A DNA stretch of 52,948 bases from Lachnospiraceae bacterium UBA7182 (GTDB lineage: Bacteria > Bacillota > Clostridia > Lachnospirales > Lachnospiraceae): contig DKVI01000046.1 in assembly GCA_002491115.1 (NCBI GenBank), forward strand, positions 1-52,948, written 5' to 3'. The translations under genes and the position numbers were made by a program. Shown here piece after piece: positions 51,526 to 52,948 of the stretch (its first letter is position 1; every line of letters begins with the position of its first letter). Under the pieces are notes generated by a model. It made no database searches. It was not told the DNA's origin and saw nothing but the letters and a program-made list of their open reading frames with translations.

Positions 51526-52314
51526 ATGGAATTTCGCCCCTGTATCGATATACATAACGGAAAAGTAAAACAGATCATAGGAGGAACCTTAAAAGATGAG
51601 GGCAGCCGGGCAGAAGAAAATTTTGTATCCGGGCAGGATGCGGCTTTTTATGCAAAGCTTTACAAGCGAAGCGGTATCAGGGGCGGGCATATCATTCTGC
51701 TGAATAAAGAAGGCTCCGAATATTTTGAGGCGACCAGGCAGCAGGCGTTATCGGCCCTGAAAGCCTATCCGGGCGGCCTGCAGGTGGGCGGAGGCATTGG
51801 GGCGGATAACGCGCCGGGCTATCTGGACGCCGGGGCCAGCCATGTGATCGTTACTTCTTATGTATTCAGAGACGGGCAGATCGACCGGAACCACCTGTCA
51901 AAACTGGAAGGGGCTGTGGGAAAAGAGCGTCTGGTGCTGGATCTAAGCTGCAGGAGAAAAGGGGATGACTATTATATCGTCACCGACCGCTGGCAGAAAT
52001 TTACGAAGGTAAGAGTATCCCCGTCTGTCCTGGACGCCCTGGCAGAACACTGCGGGGAATTTCTGGTACATGCCGTGGATGTGGAAGGGAAGTCCCGGGG
52101 GATCGAGGCGCCTCTGGTAAAGCTTCTGGGTAGTTGGGAGGGGATTCCCGTTACCTACGCAGGGGGCGTGGGCAGTTTTGAAGATCTGCGTCTTTTGAAG
52201 GAGCTGGGGAAGAACCGGCTGCATGTGACCATCGGCAGCGCCCTGGATCTTTTTGGCGGCAGTATGAATTATGAAAAAGTACTAAAATTTATTGCGGAAA
52301 CGCCCGGGAAATGA
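51526..52314 (+). CDS. hisA: Eukaryote-type ProFAR isomerase (HisA)
   Basis: 262 aa. It isomerises ProFAR to PRFAR in histidine synthesis. The sequence follows the fungal HIS6 type rather than normal bacterial HisA: FRPCIDIHNGKVKQIIGGTL, FVSGQDAAFYAKLYKRSG, LQVGGGIGADNA, HVIVTSYVF, LVLDLSCRRKGDDYYIVTDRW, FLVHAVDVEGKSRGIE, VTYAGGVGSFEDL, IGSALDLFGGS. This variant is known in some Firmicutes and suggests an old inter-domain transfer. No other his gene is adjacent. AAAAAGGAG precedes the ATG. Confidence 0.9.
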   Translation: MEFRPCIDIHNGKVKQIIGGTLKDEGSRAEENFVSGQDAAFYAKLYKRSGIRGGHIILLNKEGSEYFEATRQQALSALKAYPGGLQVGGGIGADNAPGYLDAGASHVIVTSYVFRDGQIDRNHLSKLEGAVGKERLVLDLSCRRKGDDYYIVTDRWQKFTKVRVSPSVLDALAEHCGEFLVHAVDVEGKSRGIEAPLVKLLGSWEGIPVTYAGGVGSFEDLRLLKELGKNRLHVTIGSALDLFGGSMNYEKVLKFIAETPGK

Positions 52315-52320
52315 TATGAT
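52292..52320 (+). promoter_or_regulatory. hpf: Promoter of hpf
   Basis: TTGCGG (52292-52297), 17 nt, TATGAT (52315-52320), overlapping the last codons of hisA. Confidence 0.6.
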
Positions 52321-52350
52321 ATAAACAAAAAAGCAAAGGAGTGTGATTCT

Positions 52351-52875
52351 ATGCGTTACATCATCAGCGGAAAGAACCTCGACATTACAGACGGGCTGCG
52401 TTCGGCAGTGACGGAGAAGTTAGGAAAGCTGGAGCGCTATTTTACTTCCGACACGGAAGTACATGTAACCCTGAGCGTGGAGAAGGAGCGTCAGAAGATT
52501 GAAGTGACGATTCCCGTGAAAGGAAACATTATCCGCTCGGAGCAGTCCAGCACCGATATGTATGTGTCGATTGACCTGGTGGAAGAAGTCATCGAGCGTC
52601 AGCTTCGCAAGTATAAGAACAAGCTGATTGCAAGGCATCAGGGCGGCGGCAACTTCCAGAAAGAGTTTATGGAGAAAGATTCGGAAGATCAGGAAGTCAG
52701 AATCATCCGGACGAAGAAATTCGACATCAAGCCGATGTATCCGGAGGATGCGTGCGTACAGATGGAACTGCTTGGACACAGCTTCTTCGCTTTTGTCAAC
52801 GCGGAGACGGACGAGATCAATGTAGTCTATAAAAGGAAGGGCGGCACCTACGGCATCATGGAGCCGGATTTATAA
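52351..52875 (+). CDS. hpf: Ribosome hibernation promoting factor, long form
   Basis: 174 aa. The N-terminal ribosome-binding domain (MRYIISGKNLDITDGLRSAV...) is linked to the C-terminal dimerisation domain (EVRIIRTKKFDIKPMYPEDACVQMELLGHSFFAFVNAETDEINVVYKRKGGTYGIM, split over 52690-52860). Long-form HPF alone makes 100S ribosome dimers in Firmicutes in stationary phase. AAAGGAG precedes the ATG. secA often follows in this order, just outside the window. Confidence 0.95.
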   Translation: MRYIISGKNLDITDGLRSAVTEKLGKLERYFTSDTEVHVTLSVEKERQKIEVTIPVKGNIIRSEQSSTDMYVSIDLVEEVIERQLRKYKNKLIARHQGGGNFQKEFMEKDSEDQEVRIIRTKKFDIKPMYPEDACVQMELLGHSFFAFVNAETDEINVVYKRKGGTYGIMEPDL

Positions 52876-52894
52876 AAAAGCCCTGTCTTTTACG

Positions 52895-52923
52895 GTATTT
52901 TTGCACACCGAAACGAAAAATAC
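52895..52923 (+). repeat. Short inverted repeat after hpf
   Basis: GTATTTTT (52895-52902) and AAAAATAC (52916-52923) could form an AT-rich hairpin. It lacks a T-run within the window. The role is uncertain. Confidence 0.3.
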
Positions 52924-52948
52924 GGCACGGAAATCAATTTTCCAATCA

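Overview
The window looks like chromosomal core sequence of an anaerobic, low-to-mid GC Firmicute of the Lachnospiraceae (Clostridium cluster XIVa) type. This is inferred from gene content: type III glutamine synthetase next to NADP-type glutamate dehydrogenase, a [FeFe]-hydrogenase maturase (HydF), an ECF-type S component, HprK plus a ROK glucokinase, a long-form hibernation factor, a eukaryote-type HisA, and strong AGGAGG ribosome binding sites with TTGACA/TATAAT-like promoters. I saw no rRNA or tRNA genes, CRISPR array, insertion sequence or prophage. Most genes run on the + strand.

Layout. 1-4800: the tail of an unidentified gene with its terminator, an Rpn-type (PD-(D/E)XK, 'YhgA-like') gene carrying C-terminal tandem repeats and a probable internal start, and a 1059-aa hybrid sensor kinase. 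4770-8900: a thiazole-branch thiamine operon thiS-thiF-thiG-thiH-tenI behind a strong promoter and a leader hairpin/terminator, converging on an ECF S-component gene. 9000-18600: cell-envelope and proteostasis genes: L,D-transpeptidase, citrate synthase, DUF3048 lipoprotein, HtrA protease, ClpX-family unfoldase, a divergent LspA-like protein overlapping a DUF3810 metalloprotease-like protein, and a small anchored protein with a degenerate FMN-binding-like fold. 18700-23950: PucR/CdaR-type regulator and the division/cell-wall set ftsE-ftsX-murein hydrolase activator-C-terminal processing protease. 24000-27700: gdhA and glnN, convergent over one shared terminator. 27700-31140: hydF, an Rrf2 regulator and a PutP-type Na+/proline symporter.

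31150-38420 holds the most unusual block: a 1124-aa TPR protein with a degenerate J-like N-terminus, an HscC-type Hsp70, a SAM methyltransferase and a response-regulator diguanylate cyclase. The genes are packed with spacings of 0, 4 and -8 bp and end at one terminator, which suggests a single chaperone/signalling operon. 38420-52948 returns to housekeeping genes: pyrG divergent from ftsH, then uvrC, hprK, glcK, typA (minus strand), a two-OB-fold SSB-like protein, a corrinoid adenosyltransferase-like P-loop protein, dapA-dapB, a calcium-binding-type lipoprotein, eukaryote-type hisA and hpf.

The leading candidates for under-described biology are: (i) the J/TPR-HscC-methyltransferase-GGDEF operon; (ii) the Rpn gene with a likely gene-within-gene product and an apparently altered active site; (iii) the thi leader, where a near-consensus promoter fires almost straight into a terminator hairpin with no recognisable TPP riboswitch; (iv) two in-frame amber codons inside the Pro/Glu repeat tail of the L,D-transpeptidase, after which the frame stays open into citrate synthase. 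All assignments come from reading the sequence and recalling family motifs; no database search was run.
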